From Gorsachius magnificus (Eukaryota > Chordata > Aves > Pelecaniformes > Ardeidae), in assembly GCA_034008185.1 (NCBI GenBank), contig CM067081.1, forward strand, positions 156,518,258-156,582,257: 64,000 bases of DNA, given 5' to 3'. The stretch's first letter is position 1, and each line of letters opens with the position of its first letter. A program made the position numbers and the translations under genes. Positions 35,737 through 48,719 of this stretch are shown piece after piece. Below the pieces are notes generated by a model that did not search any database, had not been told where the DNA came from, and saw only the letters and a list, made by a program, of their open reading frames with translations.

Positions 35737-38700
35737 TGTGTGTTATCATTTTATTTGTAAGCATTTTAAAGCTAAGGAAGTATTAAAATCCACCAGAAAA
35801 AAAAAAAAAATACTTTAACCAGATCAAAACCAGCAGGAAAGCTCAAGACTTTTTATAATAAAAAGAAAGGAAAAAAAAAACCCAAAAAATTACTTCCCAA
35901 ATGCAATTTTACCTCTACGAAATTTCAGCCTGAATGAACTTCGATATCATGGCTACCAATGTTCGATTAATAACAGCAGGGCGAGTTCCACAAAGAACCC
36001 AAAATTCAGTCCTCAGTCCCCACAGCTACAGGTTGCCCCCCAACCACACGGGTTTCTCCACTCCATTTCTCGCAGAGCAGGGAAGCTCTGGAGTAGTAAG
36101 CGGCAGCAGGTAGCAAACAGGTCCTCAGAAACCATCAGCCTGTCCTGCCTCTCAGGTTAGGGGCACATTGCAAGAAATAAAAGCTCCTAAAAAATATGTC
36201 CTGAACTGGAAATGAGAGTAACCCACACTCTTCAACAAACCTCTATTTTGTTCCAGGACTTGTACAAACTATCAATGTGGCAGAAAACTATCAATAACGG
36301 TTGCTCTGCAGGAGAAGAGCAGGGTTACTTTTAGCCTTCAGAGAACCAGTGCTCCAGTAACGAGCAGCTTTGCTGTCACCATTTTCCATCGTATGACAGA
36401 AAGGGCTGGGTAATGACTCGAGGGTTATTTATACGAAACCTGGAGCCAGTGGGACTGTAAGTTATGGAAGGAGGACAAGCTCACAAAGCAGCAGTCGTGT
36501 GTCTGAACAAGAAGGGACACGCTTACTGTCAGCAGGGCTCAGGGGCTGCAATGGACACCCGAAACTACAAGCTTGCACCTGAGCTCATACATGCGTTTCC
36601 CAACAAGGCAGAAGGGTGACAACAGTGCCAAATAATTCATGTTACAGTGAGGCCAGTCCTCCTCTGTGCAAGGCTTTCTTATCTGACAGGTTTACTTGCA
36701 TACCTTTTGTTATTCTCCAGCCATTCTGCTCCTGGATTCTAGATTTCATCTTTATGTTAACTGTAGGTTTAATTGTTGAACCATTTAGGTGTAGTCCATT
36801 TTTAGAGGTCTTTCTGTCATACACTTGAAGGGAACTCCAGATGCTGGGCCCCCTTTCTGCTGCTTTTACTACCACCAAAGAGGGACTATTCTGGCAGTAA
36901 AATTAGCAAAGGCAACAGAAGCCAGTCCTGGGGGGTTGAACCACCCACACTGTTCGTAGCATTTGGGAGATGCCAAGGTTGTTCTCAAATGTGGTATCTC
37001 TTTCCCAATTCTGAAACTTTCAAACTGTGCCAGTGATCAGGGCTGATTCCTATTCCAAGGGCTTATTCCTATTCCTATGCCCCTCCTTCCTCTCTCCCAC
37101 CACTACCTGGACTCGTACCCCCTCCTGTCCCTGCTTTCTCACTGAGAGGGTCAGAATTCAGACCCTGTGCCATACCGCGACTCCTCTGATACAGGCTCAG
37201 GCAAGCCTGGACAGTGGTACCCAAATACATCGTGGGATGTCCTGCTCCTGCGAATGCTTTGAAAGGAAAATAAATCATCAATTTTACATTCCTCTTCTTC
37301 CTGCCAAGGAGTATGCAAAAATAGCAAATTAGTAAAAAATAAATAAATGAGTTAAACTAACATTATGGATTTAGTCCTGCTCATAACTCATCAATGTCTG
37401 GAGTCTTTCGGAGCTAGTCGGCCTTAGGGTATTTTATTGGCCTTAAATTATTAAATATACAATAGAAAGCAGTCGTTGTGTGTGCATACTGCAGCATGTT
37501 GTACCCTTCCTTGCTGCCTGCATTGATGCTGGCTGTGAGTTCATTAAAGAAGGCAAATTGATGTCTGTTTGGTTTTTTGGGGTTTTTTTTTATTGTACTG
37601 TGTGGCAATATACTTATAAGAACAAGGAGACATCCTTCCTGCACAATTTTATTTAAATTCTGTGGGCACAGGGTGCCTAACTCCCAGGGGTATCTTTGAC
37701 AGTACTCGTTTGTATTATCTGCAAACACAAAAACAATGCCTCAAAAATGTAAAATCAGGGGGATTCTCCAGTAATAACCAATAGCAATATTTTATAAAGT
37801 CCATTAAAAACAGTTAACTTTACAGCAAGCAACCTGTAAAGAAAATCCCATCATAACAGTAAAATTTGTTACAACTTTTGTTTACTTCTATTTTTTACCA
37901 ATCCTAAATGTACAGCTGTTGGTGAATCCCACCATGAATAATTCAGGTGAAGATCCATCAGAATATGACTAAAAAAGCATCTGTTTGGTCTGTTGTACTG
38001 ATAAGCAGCCAAAAATCACTTCAGGAAGTGAGGATATGATCTCTCTAATGAGCTCGATTTCCCTATGCTCTCAGACCTCCCATATGTTTGCTCACATCCC
38101 AGTTGCTACATATATCTGGTCTCTCCCTATGCACAGACATGTATAACGTGGGCCCTTCTACCCACACAGGCAACTACTTTGAAAGAAGCAATCGTTAAGG
38201 CTCTAAGGTCATAGCAGTAGCTCCTTTGCCCAAGCTTAAGCCAATGCTTTGGCTATCCAAATGCACCAGAGCAGTTTCTGCACAGCTATTTCATGCAGGA
38301 ACTGTGTCATTTGAGGCACTAAAATATTCAGGATGAAAACGCCACCCCTCGTGCAGTGGCACCCCTTGTGCAGTGGGCCAACACCAGGCCCTGCTAGCAA
38401 AAGTCTTCTTAGGGAACATGAAACTACACCCTAAGTTCATGGGGAGCCTCTGTAAAGACCTCTGTGAATACTGATGCATAAAGCCATATAACATAAAATA
38501 TAGTTACTGGGGCATTTTCCTTTCCCAAGGCAAGACGTCTACCTGAGCTAGTTACTTCAGGAATACCTGAAGCCATTCATATCCTGCATTGACCCAGGAG
38601 TCGCTGCCATTCCTGGGATGCCTGGGCCTGCCCCATGGGAGGGAAAAAATTATTACAATAGCTGCTGACAGGTGGGGGGATCTCCATTTTGAACAAAGGA

Positions 38701-41700
38701 AAATAAAAAAGCCTCCAAACGCCATAAAACTTACACAGACCTTCCAGTATTCTGCCAGCTGTATGAGCTAGGAAGTGTTTACAGGCATCTTCATCTTTCA
38801 CTCTGTTTCTTATTTATATTTCTTCTCCTTTTGACTCTACAGACTTCACAGTCTGGCACACCAGGCATAAAGGTAAAGATTCCTTATGATGTAGTTGTCT
38901 TGTGCTGTTACCATCAAATGAGTTGAATATATCTCTTGCAAGCCCATAAATCTTGGAAGACAAACTTTAGGGTAGCAACACATTTAATTTCCCCATGACT
39001 GCACTGCCTGATATTTTATATACATGTAAATGGAGTGTATACATATATATAGTCCAAGTAAACTTGAAGTTTCAGTAAAACTTACTATGGCCAAAATCCA
39101 GAGCCCTCTTCCATCACGTAGAGGCATCACAGTGTCTCTGCATATGCTGAAAAGATCCAGTGACAGCTGGCGAGGTCATTGTAAATGAGGGAAAAAGAGA
39201 GTCTTGTCTCCATTACCAAACAGCAGCAACTAATCACTGTCACATCATGATGTGGTTCTGGACTGTCCACAGGTTTATTGTGGCCATTAACCTATTCAAA
39301 TATTCTACTTGAGGAGGAAAAAAAAAGTCTGGGGCCCAGTCTGGATCCTCAGGTCTTCTGCAGTAATTTTAACCGCTAAAAAGTCTCCGTAAAACATCAC
39401 CAAATCAGATTACATCTATACAAAACAAATACAGTGAGGCAAATTAGAGCTTGAATATATAGCATATTACTGTCTACAGTCCTCATGCATGATCTTTTAC
39501 CCTGCAAGCAATACAAAGTAGCTTTTGCAGCTTGCACTGAAAGTCAAGCCCTCTGGTATTTACTGCCTGGTCAGGGGAACTCACTGGGGAGTGACTGAGG
39601 CTCTGCAAGCTCCGACACCACCTCACCCCACAGCAACCTGTTCATGCCGCTGTGCTTTCAGGCTGATAGAACTTTATGGCCACCTCGCTAGAGTGCAAAT
39701 AATTACACTGGAGCAGAGAAAGGGTAAAACAGACGGCAGGAAGGAGGGACAGAAATTGCCTTTTTCCTCCTATTTTGGAGCTAACGCTCTTTGTCACGTA
39801 TTTACATTATCTTAACAATAGGGGGTCAATTCCCACACTGATTTTCCTATGGGCTGTCAGCATTGTTGAGAATTATACATAAGCAACGAATAGTTTCTCT
39901 AGCCACCACAGATTATTTTAAGTGAGTCTTGTGAATTCAAAAAAGTGTTAACTTAGTCATCTGTTCTTTTGGTTGGTTTTCTTTTTTTGCCTCAGGGAAA
40001 TGAACCTCACGAACGTGAGACAAAACAATATTACATTGGGCATATGCCTACGCTGGGTGAGGCTGATGCTCTTCACGCGCTGCATGCAGCCACTACTGTA
40101 CCTAGAATAAAATCATATCTTGTTTCCAAATAGACAGCAGAACATCCCACGAGTGAACATTACACAAACCTTTATAAACAGAAAAGTTCCTAACACTGTG
40201 TAATCAACACTCGGTGAGGGTCAGACACGGTGGGAAGTCTCTGGCAGTTCATGGCAAAACCCGGTTTATCCTCAAAGACAGCTCAGGAAAGGAGGGAGGT
40301 TAAGACATGAGACTGAGTTTCAGAAACTGTGGCTTAAAATTGCCGTGGGCAGGGCACTCTGTGTTACCTTTGGAGGTGACATCGGGTTTGTCTGGTAACA
40401 CGGCTGTAGTCTGTGTGGATGCACCCCCAAGCTAGCACCAACCACCGAGCTCAGGTACTCTGAGGGGGGCAGGAGGGGCAGCCTGGAAATCAACACACAG
40501 TAACCTCCTAAGTGGGTTTTTTCAGCCTCCCCAGCACTCTGTACTGCCACACCACCACCACTAGCCGTACCTAAACTACCTAATGTACATCCAGGTGATT
40601 TGTGTTCACAGGACCTTCACAAGAGCTTTCATCTCTTGGAGAGGCACTGAGACCATCTACCCAAGGAACTTAATCTTAGTGCTTCAGTTTGCCCTCCCAC
40701 CATCTCCACAGCTGAAGCAGCCATGCTCCAGACTCTAGACCTTAGGCCTGTACTGGTTTTGTGATGCCCCTCCCACTGGAAACTAGGGAAAAAATACTAC
40801 TTTAAGTGCCTGTCTAGTTTAGAACCACTGTAGAAGCTCAGTGTCACTGTGTGTTTTTACGGTACCTAATTCTGTAAAGATGTAGTCTCAGATGAGCTTC
40901 CTAGGTGATGCTCTAGCAATTGTTAAAATAATGATCTTTTGTAATAACCAAAGTAGTTATCTCATGGACAAATGCAGCCCCTTGTGCTTTTCTAAAATTG
41001 ATGTCATAGAAAAGTATTCAGCATAGAAGAAATCGTCAGGGAAGTATCAATGAAAATCTGAGCAATACTCTTTTTCTTCTAAATGGAGCAAGTCAAAGAA
41101 ATAGATGAAAATAATTTATCGGTGTATGAACCCAAACTCTCATGTATGATATGCAGTGTATTGCGGACACTTAATGCATCTGCCACTCTATAGCTGCATT
41201 TTATTTAGCACTCTGGAAGTACAAATGCTTCCTCACTAGTGGAACCACATAGTTTCCAAAAGCTGTCTTCCATTGAGAGGACAATTGTTTTCTATAGAGA
41301 TGAGAAACAAATACCCATGACCCACGTCACCTTGCCCCAGCAGGCTTTTGCTGCGGCTTCCTCTGTGCAAATACAACAAAGTCTGGCAGCAGTCAATCCT
41401 GCCAGCCCACACTGAGCCACCACAGAGTGCGTAGCTATTTACCCTTCCTATTAATCTGTCAGTGTTCTAGTCAAACACATAAAACAATATGGTGTGTGCA
41501 TATCTTGACTGGTCATTGCTAAGTTACTGAGGAGCAACATGAATGAGTGGAAAACCATGCAACAAACTATAACGCTAGATTTTTAAGGTATGGAATATCG
41601 GAGTTTTCAATTGTCAGCCCAAAGGAAGCAGCCATGGTGTTCGTAGCGTGGTGACAATAATGCGAACGCCAGAAACTACAGCCAGTCTGCTTCTTTGAGC

Positions 41701-44700
41701 GTACAATAAACGGGTCCTGTTTGTTTTGCTCAGATGCAGATTTAATCCCAGCTCTTTTATAGGCTCCCTGCTCTGTGCAGTCAGGAAACAATTAGGAAAC
41801 TTGGGATCCTGTCCCTCAGTTTACTTCACACAACCAGACTGCTGCCACAGTGAAGAAACCAATGACTGCAGTTACCAGGGATGTGGCAGGGCTCTATTTT
41901 GAAGCCTTTGGAAGTTGAAATACTGTTTAGTTAGAAACCCTGTTAGAGAAACCCGGCTGAATCCAAAAGCCATATAGTGGATAACTCCATAGCATCCACT
42001 CCAGCACTCCTTACTCAGAGAAATTCAGCTCCGTGGTAGCAACCCTTCCCCAGGAGAGCACCTTTAAGAACAAGTCAGTACATGCTGTCAGGCTGCTGAG
42101 CCAAGCACACTGCTTGCCCTTCTCAAAGTAATAATCTTATTTGATGATGCTTCAAGGCTCTGTCAGAGCTGGAAATTCAGACTGCCTGCTATCTCTTTAA
42201 TCCGTTTCCTTGCCATGAACAAAAGGAAGAGCGTGTGTATGAGAAAGCAGAAATAGAGGATATAGGTCAAAGGGTATATTCTGAGTGTCAGGAAGACTTT
42301 ATCTCAATCAGAATAGTCTTTCTGCAGTCAGCAAACTCCCCGGAGCCAACAAGAACTGCAAAAAAGCATGACTATAGACATTACAAAACTAAATGACAAA
42401 GTACAAATAATAGCATTTAGTCATTTTCAAAACCCTTGACTCATTCTTTGCTTTATGGTCAAGAAAGTTCTACTTTGGCACTGCTGGAAGAGAAGATAAA
42501 TTTTGCTTATGTGCATAAGCATCAATATAAATATACATGTCTGAAGGTATTCATATATATACACCAAATTACGCCAAGCAAATCGTACTGAACAAAGGCA
42601 AATTAGGGATTCACTAACCACTTCCATGCATAGCTTTATACTTCTAACTAGTCCTATCAACTTTAGTAATACTATTTATATATGAAAGTATACAGATGGA
42701 TAATCCTGAAAGGTTTTGGCCTCAAGGTCTCGCACTTGTTTGGTATTAACAGTACTACACAAGGCTCTCAAGAATTCCTGGATCAGACTGCAAACTAGTG
42801 ATTTTCAAAGTGATAAATTACAATAATTACTTATGTTCTAATTGTCCTAGCCAATACCCATTTGAAGATGAGGTTCATTGTCTGATCTACTTCAAGTTGA
42901 CCAAAATAGGCCATAGTGTACATCTCTCCGGACTTCTGAAAGATGAATGGTCCAGGGATGTCCAAAAAAGTGTCTGGAACAGATCCAAAGGCTAAGAAAA
43001 TATCTTAATCTCAGTCCATGTGCAAGCAACAACTAGCGAAGCATACAGAAAGCAGATCTACCCCACACAATCAAGCTATCAGTCTCAAGTAATTACAGGC
43101 AAAATATCAACCTTTTAGTAAATCACTGCTGGCCATGCTGAACTTATTTAACATCATTATCACAAAGGACAGGTAAGCACTCAGCATTTCAAGAGGAATT
43201 GGAGAGCCACAGTTTCACTGGTAACATAATAGAGGGGCTAAGATCCCTGACTGCACATGGCATTGCTATTTCTTTAAACTTGCAAGGAAATGGCACTTAA
43301 TCACAACCCTGTTCTGGTAAAGCCCACACAGACTGGGAACAGCCATAGCTACCCTGCCCCATCTGATGCTGCGTGCTAAGGTCTAGGGGTGACGGTGTTA
43401 TCACCAGTACAGCCACTCAGAATGAGGTTCTCACAAAATATCCCAAGGCTTGTCCCAAACAAAAAAATTTTGGTTATGCTTTAGCCAAAGATAACAGAAT
43501 GCTGTTCAGCTCAGGGTAATGAAGGCAGTTGCCAATTCTAAGATAAGCATATCTAACTCATAATGGGAGAGGAACACATGCGTGTACATTTGATTTGAAA
43601 CTTCTCGATGTGATACGCTTACTGTGGTGATTAGACTTGCTGAAAGGGGTAAAAACTCACAGAATCAGAGTGGCATGTCCCTGCTCAGCAATTTCACTGA
43701 AGTTTTAAGTGAGCCAAAGCCTGCCGAGGTCAACAGACAGATTCATTGTATTTTGTTTCAACTCTCTAGTTAAGGTCTATCTAAGAAGTAAAAAAAACAT
43801 TTATTCCAGTCATCTTAATACAAGAGAACTACTAGAAAAGCAAGAATTTTGCACTAGGGACCAATGTTTTGAACTATAGTATTTCAAACTGTAGGTTTAA
43901 TAGGACAAGCCAGACCCCTACAGGGTTAAATTGCAGCAGTAGAGTTTCCATACTAAATTCTTCTTGTGCAAGTATCTTCAGAGTGTTTAGATACAACTGA
44001 AAAGCTCCAACCAATCTTAAAAAAAGAGAAGAAAGAAAAGAGCTCCCTTTTCAATAAAACATTTTTAAATTGTGTAGGGAACAAAGAATTATTTTATTTA
44101 TTAAGAACAAAAGTAGATCGTATTGTTCGGTTCCTCCTTTACCATAGTGGCTCCCAACTCATTCCAGTTTGCAGTAAAGTTGTACAGTAGAGCTGCAGGT
44201 CTCAGACTAGAGATCTTAAAGTACCAAGCATTAGTTTACTTTTGTGAACGCCTCAGAAATGCAACTCTCATTCAAGTGATCCAAAAGCCTGCTTTCTTTG
44301 TTTATTTGTGTACCGGTTAAAAAAGTCATGCTTGAGTCCGAGGCTCCAAAATGAATCAAAACGCGATATTCCAAGCACTGAGGCAAGTCATACAAGAGAT
44401 GGGTGACCGTGCTCCGATGTCCCCGCCTTTGGTTAATGCCCCAGCCACAACACCAGATCACTTCCCAAGTGAACCATGCAGCAGTCTTCTCTGGTTCAAA
44501 TATACCATATTCAAATAAATGAACAAAGTTGCGTGCATAATTATATCGATAATTGAAAAGAGGTAAGAAGAGGTAGGATGAAGTTTGAGGGCAATTGCAG
44601 AGTCTTTTTTTTAAAAAAAAGATCTTAGCAACAGCACTAATCAAGACAAAGAAACATGGGGGTTTATTATTTACTAAAGTAAAAGAGTTTTTGGTAAGTT

Positions 44701-45969
44701 TAAGACTGCGGATTTAAAAAAAAAAAAAAGATATACAGAGAGAAATATGAAGTCTTAAGGAATTACATCCAAAAGGAAAAATGAAAACTGGGAATAGAAA
44801 GGGGAATGGCCCAAGGATCTAGAGAATCATAGTAAGTTAAATTATTTTTTTTTCAAATGGCAAGAAATTCTGCTTCATACAACATTTTAATTTTATGAAA
44901 TAATGAACAACTTTGGCTGTTCTGGGGGGAGAAGAGATTTCTCCCTGGGCAGAGTTCTCCTGGGTGCTAATGAGCAACTCTGTTACAGGTTTTGAAAGAA
45001 AATAGCTGCCCACTCTGAAATGAAGAGCAGTGTTTACCCCAAGAAGTTTTGGGGATCTGACTCACAATACACTTACTGGAATGAGAAATCCTGGGGTGCA
45101 GAGGCATCTACTTCACCCACCTGATGTTGGTGAAGCTCAGGAGCATTTTTATAGGTTCTCTTAATCATGTTTTGTTACTTTATTCCAACACTGAAGAGGA
45201 AGTGGAATGGGGTTTTTTTAACAATCTAATCACATGAAACTAGTTTCTAGCACCTAGGCAAATCTAGACCATAACACTGGGCCCTCTTAGGCTGGGTGGT
45301 ATATGCAAGGATGCTCCCCGGACTTCAGCGCACCCTTGCTTCGCAGAGTTTGGGTATTTGGTGGCCGTTTCAGAGAGACGCTTCAGAAAGAATAATAGCG
45401 CCTTAGCTCCTTCCACATCATCACAGGGCAGCACTGGTACCCTGCCGTATTGCTAGGCTGATCTTTCCATTTCTTTTTTCATCTCGTTTCTCTGTCTCCC
45501 AAGCTCAGCATCCTCTAAATGCTGGCATTTGTATTCAGTCACATTTCTGGGGCTTTTCTAAACTCCATAGTCTCAGATGAGTTAAAAAACCCACCATTGT
45601 GCACAATTGTGACATGCAGTGTAACTTGAAAACAATGTCTCGCCCCTCTATTTATATATATTTTTTGTGTGTGTCCTTTTATAGCTCCCTCTTTGCAAAC
45701 CACAGGTGTTTGCGGGCATAATGCTCCTGATGCTGTAGAAAAGAGTTTATTGTGAGGAGCCTTTTCTTTGCCACTTGTCCTAAACCTGTTCGCAAAGTGC
45801 TACATGCGTTCTACCGATCACCATAAAAATCAAGGAACAAGAAGTCCTCTGTAAGCCTGCCCAGCAGCGCTGCTATGACATTGGTTGCGACAGCTTTGTG
45901 ACCCTGCATTGTTTTCCATTCATTCACAAGCCTTTTGCTTTGCTTTTTTTTCCCGCTCTACTCCCTCAG

Positions 45970-45989
45970 AAAAAAAAAAAAAAAAAAAA
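45970..45989. repeat. Poly-A run of 20
   Basis: Homopolymer A20 following CTCCCTCAG and followed by GGGAGGGG. Either a simple tract or an old retroposon tail. Other A and T tracts lie nearby (46,034-46,042 and 46,190-46,234). Confidence 0.9.
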
Positions 45990-46339
45990 GGGAGGGGTGC
46001 ACAGCCTTTATAGGCATTTTTTATCTACTGTAAAAAAAAAGTGCATGTGCACTGGGGTAATAGATTTTAAAAAAAACCAACAGAATGTGGCAGCTACTTC
46101 AGAGAACACTGCATGGAGTTACAGTAGTTATCGTTTCAAAAACCACCTGCAAACAAGTGCGGACACCATAGCAAACCGCCCTTAGGATTTCTTTTTTTCT
46201 TTTTTCCTTATATGCGCCGCCTTTTTTTTTTAAAGTTCCCTCTTGCCATTATAAGCCTGAAGTCGGTAATGAATTTATGTGACAGCTATGAAGCTAGTAT
46301 CAAAATTGTGAATAGTGGCTACCAGTGCATGCACCCTCA

Positions 46340-47720
46340 GTGTTAGCATCTTCGCCCAGCCATGAATACGGGGGCTGAGGCTGGTGAATGGGTCAGGAGG
46401 GAGGGGGGCAGGCAGGCCCACGCCTGGGTTTTCTCCTTATTTCTCGCTCTGGGGGGGATGTGGCGGGGGAGGACACATGAGGAAAGAGCAAAATGCAGAC
46501 CTGGGGCCCTTTTTCTTGCGTTCTTTCAGTGCATGCTTATGGAGAAGTGGTCAGAAACAAGCACAGGGAGAGACTGGGGATGTTTTTGGGAGCTTGTTTG
46601 TTGGAGAAGGGAGTGCAGTCAGGAAGGGAATTAACAGGGACAAGGAGTGAAAGGCATCAGGTTGTGCTTTCATTTATATGTGTTGGAGCAGACGGAAGGA
46701 GCTGTGGCCACGGGCAGGTATAGGAGAGGACAGGCAGGACAGCAAATGGAGAGGGGGGTCCCTGATGCTCTCCCCACAGGGCAGGTGGGAGCAAATTTGT
46801 CACCCCCTCCATCCATTTTCTACACATGTGCACACAACCAAGGTTAAGGGGACAGGACAGAGAGGAAGGGAGAGGCGCACAAAGAGGCGGCGAAGGGAGG
46901 CTCGGTGGGTCAGGCTGGGGGCAGAAGGGGCCTCGCCATCTCCTTGCCCCCACACTGAATGGGAAAGAGGGCAGGAGGGAGGGGGTGCGGGGGGTTAAAG
47001 GGTCTTGGGGGTAGGGGGAGGTGGCTTCAGCTAGAGAAGGGGAATCGGGCACCCTTTGATTTCCCCTGCTTTCAGAGGGCTTTTCGGCAGGGGAAGAAAC
47101 GGAGCTGGAGCTGGGTGGGCAGGATGAGGGCTTGGACTCCTCTCTCCTGAGAAGTGCTGTGCTGACGGGGGGGCGGAGGGGGGGGCGAGCCAGGGCAGGG
47201 GTGATGTTATTAGCGGCGAAACCTCCAGACCAAAGTTGAAGCCGAAGAAGAGAAAAGGAGCAATATGATCAATATGGTTTCATTGTTGAGCCCCGCTTAC
47301 CTCGGCGGGAGACCATCTGCTCCCTGTCAATGCATCACCTGCTTGTCTGGCCTGTTGGCTGGGCAACGCGCGGGCGGGGGGATTAAGGGGGCGAGGGGGG
47401 CCGGGGGGCCCGGCCGGGGGCTGTTCCCCCACCGCCGGGGCAGGGGCAGGGGGAGGCTCGCCCGGGCTAGGTGGGAAGCCGGGCGGGCTCCTCGGGGCTT
47501 GGCTATTTCCAGCGGAGGGCATGAGACAAATGCGGTGTTTCCAGCCAGCAGGGCAGTTTCGGGAAGGCCCTTCCTGCCCCTGGAAGTCGGCGTTTTGCTG
47601 CACGCGCTGAATTTAGGGATGCATGAATGAGCCTGCCACAATGGACACCCGGGGAAGAAAGAGCAGCAGAGGGGTCCCCGCAAAGCCAGGCGCATCGCCG
47701 CTGGAGTCACCGAAGGAAAA
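46340..47720. promoter_or_regulatory. G/C-rich region with CpG-island core
   Basis: This block stands out from everything around it. The left part (46,340-47,060) is G-rich and purine-rich on the plus strand with few CpGs. The right part (about 47,155-47,720) is CpG-dense; I count 16 CpGs in 47,341-47,520, whereas the flanks are CpG-depleted. Unmethylated islands like this normally mark promoters, so a transcription start for a host transcript is likely here. A consensus minus-strand splice donor (GAG|GTAAGC, boundary at 47,301/47,300) lies at the island's left side, compatible with a first exon transcribed leftward. Open frames across the island (107 codons at 47,280-47,603 minus, 133 codons at 47,327-47,728 minus, 121 codons at 47,265-47,630 plus) are proline/arginine/glycine-rich as expected from composition alone and are not called genes. 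A 47-codon plus-strand frame from the ATG at 47,641 is also unrecognised. Confidence 0.65.
47372..47420 (+). other. G-quadruplex-forming run
   Basis: Six or more runs of three to six G separated by loops of one to five bases within about 50 bp, meeting the usual G-quadruplex pattern on the plus strand. It lies in the CpG-island core. Further G runs are at 47,167-47,186. Such structures are common at vertebrate promoters and are a known cause of assembly gaps in birds. Confidence 0.75.
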
Positions 47721-48509
47721 CAAGGCACAGTGCTCTCACATCCCCCCAGAAAGAAAATTCAAAATAGCACAAGAATATTGCTAAGTCATTGTAATGCCAC
47801 CACAAAATCCCTGCATTTCCATACGCTGAATGCAAGGGGGAAAAAAAAGCAGAAACCCTCAGATGTTGTATAGCAATGAATGCAAATAAGGGGCTGAATC
47901 TCTGCATGTGATCCAAAGTGATTTGATTTTTGGATAATTTTGAATACATTTGATATTAAATAACATCCACTTAATAAGCAGATAAATTGCAGCTCCCTGG
48001 ATCCCAGACTGGGCAGTACCAAAGCGCTTAACCAATCCCTCAGAAACTGTCAGGGGAGGCAAAACATCACCAGTGTGGAGTACCCTCAGTTTTGGCACGT
48101 GCAAAAGGATGGGGCTACCTCCTGCTCCTCCCTGCAGCCGGGTACACCCCTGCACCGGGCACAGGAGCATCCCTGTGCCAGCAGCATGAGCACACTCTTC
48201 TGTGCAACACACGGTTTCACTGGTTTGGGGGGGGAGGTTATATATTCATACACAGAGTTTTGTGTACATACATATGTGTGCATGTTTGTACAAACACATC
48301 ATCCTTTCAAGAGACCCTGCATCTCCCTTGTACCACATCACCATTAGCAAGGCAGGGCCTTCTGTTCTCTTCTCTGTGCGTTACAGCTGCAGTACAGGAA
48401 TGCCCACAGCGACGAGGTTTGGGCATTTGGTTACAAACATCACCCATGAAGCAGATTCTCCCAAAAGCAGGCTGACGTTCTTCACTCTTTGGAGTCAGTG
48501 AGGGTCCAT

Positions 48510-48719
48510 ATAGAATCATAGAATCATGGAATCGTTTAGGTTGGAAAAGACCTTTAAGTCCAACCTTTAACCTAACACTGCCATCCCACCACTAAACCAT
48601 GTCCCTAAGCACCACATCTACCTGTCTTTTAAATACCTCCAGGGATGGGGACTCGACCACTTCCCTGGGCAGCCCATTCCAAAGCTTGACAACCTTTTCA
48701 GTGAAGAAATTTTTCCTAA
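48510..48719 (-). mobile_element. CR1: 5'-truncated CR1 3' end
   Basis: The plus strand begins ATAGAATCATAGAATCATGG, the reverse complement of the CR1 octamer tail, followed by GGTTGGAAAAGACCTTTAAG and continuing to GAAGAAATTTTTCCTAA. It is the last ~210 bp of a CR1 of the same 3' type as the element at 15,040. It includes the end of ORF2 (reverse complement of the [24 protein letters not shown] region), without intact coding capacity. Confidence 0.95.

Larger units (their letters stand above)
23550..46339. other. Long non-coding block without recognised genes
   Basis: About 23 kb of mostly AT-rich DNA. Open frames reach 146 codons (25,220-25,660 plus), 144 codons (30,669-31,103 plus), 141 codons (27,738-28,163 plus) and 137 codons (44,231-44,644 minus), but none shows a domain, signal peptide, periodic motif or exon-like splice borders that I can recognise. 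No recent CR1 copy is present, in contrast to the right third of the window. Simple tracts and weak candidates inside it are listed separately. Confidence 0.65.

Noticed and set aside
44231..44644. 137-codon minus-strand open frame
   Set aside because: No motif, signal peptide or splice-site support, and a K-rich low-complexity start; chance frame in AT-rich DNA.
47327..47728. 133-codon proline/arginine-rich minus-strand frame in the CpG island
   Set aside because: CpG-rich DNA gives long P/R/A/G frames by chance; the frame stops before the candidate splice donor.
47641..47784. 47-codon plus-strand frame beginning MDTRGRKSSRG
   Set aside because: Basic N terminus and island position made it tempting as a gene start, but I recognise no family and it ends without a splice donor that I can support.
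48240..48300. TG/CA-rich stretch with many short palindromes
   Set aside because: Degenerate alternating purine-pyrimidine low complexity; no clean repeat unit or stem.
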